A stretch of 5,154 nucleotides of DNA, taken from positions 1-5,154 of the forward strand of contig JAPLZD010000068.1 in the NCBI GenBank assembly GCA_026395195.1. Direction: 5' to 3'. The first letter of the stretch is position 1; every line of letters begins with the position of its first letter. The notes under the pieces were generated by a model. It did not search any database. It was not told the DNA's origin and saw nothing but the letters and a program-made list of their open reading frames with translations. This document shows positions 4,259 to 5,154 of the stretch, one piece after another. A program made the position numbers and the translations under genes. The stretch is from Candidatus Staskawiczbacteria bacterium (GTDB taxonomy: Bacteria > Patescibacteriota > Minisyncoccia > Minisyncoccales > Staskawiczbacteraceae).

Positions 4259-5154
4259 ATGAAAAGGATTAATATTCTACTGGCTGCGGTGTTTTTGATG
4301 GCGTTAAATGTTTTTGCCTGGCAGGAGGTTTTTGTTTTAACTGCGCCAAGATTGCTGAAAGTAGATTTTTTGAGCGTAGGGCAGGGAGACAGCGAATTTA
4401 TTGAAACGCCCCAGGGCCACCAAATTTTAATTGACGGCGGGCCCGATTCAACTGTTTTGGGAAAATTAAATTCTCTTTTGCCGTTTTGGGACAAAACAAT
4501 TGATGTTGTTATTTTGACTCATCCGGAAAAAGATCACATGGCAGGAATTTTGGATGTTTTGCAAAGATACAAAGTAAATTACTTTTTGTGGACCGGAGTT
4601 GTAAAAACAGACGCGGAAAACAAACAGCTGGCAGCTTTGCTGAAGGAAGTTTCTACTGCAAGAAGCCCTTTATTGGCAAAATTGTCAAAAACACAGCCGA
4701 CAAAAGTTTTGACTGTAAATGCAGGAGAGCAAATAGGGGCAGGAGATGTTTTAATTGATATTTTGTTCCCTTTTGAAGATTTGGCCGGAAAAGAAATTAA
4801 GAATACCAGCAACGATACTTGCCTTGTTGCTCGTTTAACTTATGGCAAAGATTCATTTCTTTTTACCGGCGACATAGACAGCGCCGCTGAAAAAGAAATT
4901 GCGGAAAAAGAAAACATTGCTTCAGACGTGTTGAAAATTGCGCATCACGGATCTAAATATTCAACGTCAGACTTATTTTTGGAAGCGGTTAAACCCAAAA
5001 TTGCTGTTATTGAAGTGGGAAAAAATTCTTACGGACATCCCACAACGGAGGTATTGAATAGATTGGAAAAATTTGGTATACAAATTAAAAGGACCGACAA
5101 AGACGGGGATGTAAAATTGCTGTCTGACGGAAATAAAATAAAATTAGAAAATTA
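4259..5154 (+). CDS. Exported ComEC/Rec2-type metallo-beta-lactamase-fold hydrolase (3' end at window edge)
   Basis: 298 codons are visible. The last two bases are TA, so the stop (TAA/TAG) is probably cut by the window, although a Tyr codon is possible. A hydrophobic N-terminus (about residues 4-20, ending VFA) is a signal peptide or anchor, placing the enzyme outside the membrane. Metallo-beta-lactamase-fold motifs follow: GQGDS (41-45), DGGP (59-62), the metal motif THPEKDH with His88, Asp92 and His93, SND (184-186), TGD (203-205), HHGS (229-232) and GKNSYGHP (254-261). This set matches the C-terminal hydrolase domain of ComEC/Rec2, here as a stand-alone protein without the membrane channel. 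A nuclease or phosphodiesterase acting on incoming DNA or on external nucleotides is plausible but unproven. In the HxHxDH signature the second His is Glu90. The start is supported by the extended -10 promoter that puts +1 on this ATG. Confidence 0.9.
   Translation, partial: MKRINILLAAVFLMALNVFAWQEVFVLTAPRLLKVDFLSVGQGDSEFIETPQGHQILIDGGPDSTVLGKLNSLLPFWDKTIDVVILTHPEKDHMAGILDVLQRYKVNYFLWTGVVKTDAENKQLAALLKEVSTARSPLLAKLSKTQPTKVLTVNAGEQIGAGDVLIDILFPFEDLAGKEIKNTSNDTCLVARLTYGKDSFLFTGDIDSAAEKEIAEKENIASDVLKIAHHGSKYSTSDLFLEAVKPKIAVIEVGKNSYGHPTTEVLNRLEKFGIQIKRTDKDGDVKLLSDGNKIKLEN

Noticed and set aside
4251..4262. Mini-ORF ATG-GCT-AAA-TGA overlapping the metallo-hydrolase start as an ATGA junction
   Set aside because: Its ATG lies inside the -10 element and would not be transcribed from the predicted +1.
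4255..4812. Two minus-strand frames opposite the metallo-hydrolase gene
   Set aside because: The plus-strand frame is open to the window end and carries the whole motif set, so the reverse frames are shadows.

Overview
The window looks like a piece of a Candidate Phyla Radiation (Patescibacteria, probably Parcubacteria) genome. This is inferred from the AT-rich, tightly packed, all-plus-strand gene order, from the near-absence of Shine-Dalgarno sequences, and from the gene content: a prepilin, a DUF5679-type zinc ribbon, a stand-alone ComEC-like metallo-hydrolase, and small Cys-containing proteins of kinds I associate with that group. All recognisable genes use the standard code. Stops are TAA or TAG, no TGA stop is used, and no in-frame TGA is seen. 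I cannot place it below phylum or superphylum level from sequence alone.

Layout. (1) Bases 1-1967 hold four closely spaced genes: the C-terminal end of a Cu+-type P1B ATPase, a membrane-anchored thioredoxin-like protein with a CPHC motif, a multi-pass membrane protein with an N-terminal CPVC motif, and an all-helical 174-residue protein that overlaps its predecessor by 16 nt. The first three suggest an extracytoplasmic metal/thiol-redox module. (2) Bases 1971-2470 form a self-contained unit: a consensus promoter (TTGACA-N16-TATAAT), a 57-residue four-Cys zinc-ribbon-like protein whose ATG falls on the predicted +1, an 80-residue coiled-coil protein, and a strong intrinsic terminator. (3) Bases 2503-3958 hold a type IV prepilin-like protein with eight cysteines, followed 36 nt later by a classical short-chain dehydrogenase/reductase. 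(4) Bases 3971-4244 form a one-gene unit: consensus-like promoter, DUF5679-like 53-residue zinc ribbon, intrinsic terminator. (5) From 4244 an extended -10 promoter at the end of that terminator appears to drive a leaderless gene for an exported ComEC/Rec2-type metallo-beta-lactamase-fold protein. It runs to the window end, where the last two bases (TA) are probably a truncated stop codon.

The most noteworthy points are the redox/copper cluster with its unnamed CPVC membrane protein, and the initiation signals. At two genes the ATG lies exactly 7 nt after a perfect TATAAT, implying leaderless mRNAs, and no gene in the window has a convincing Shine-Dalgarno site. I found no mobile element, CRISPR array, tRNA or rRNA, and no gene-free stretch longer than about 140 bases.
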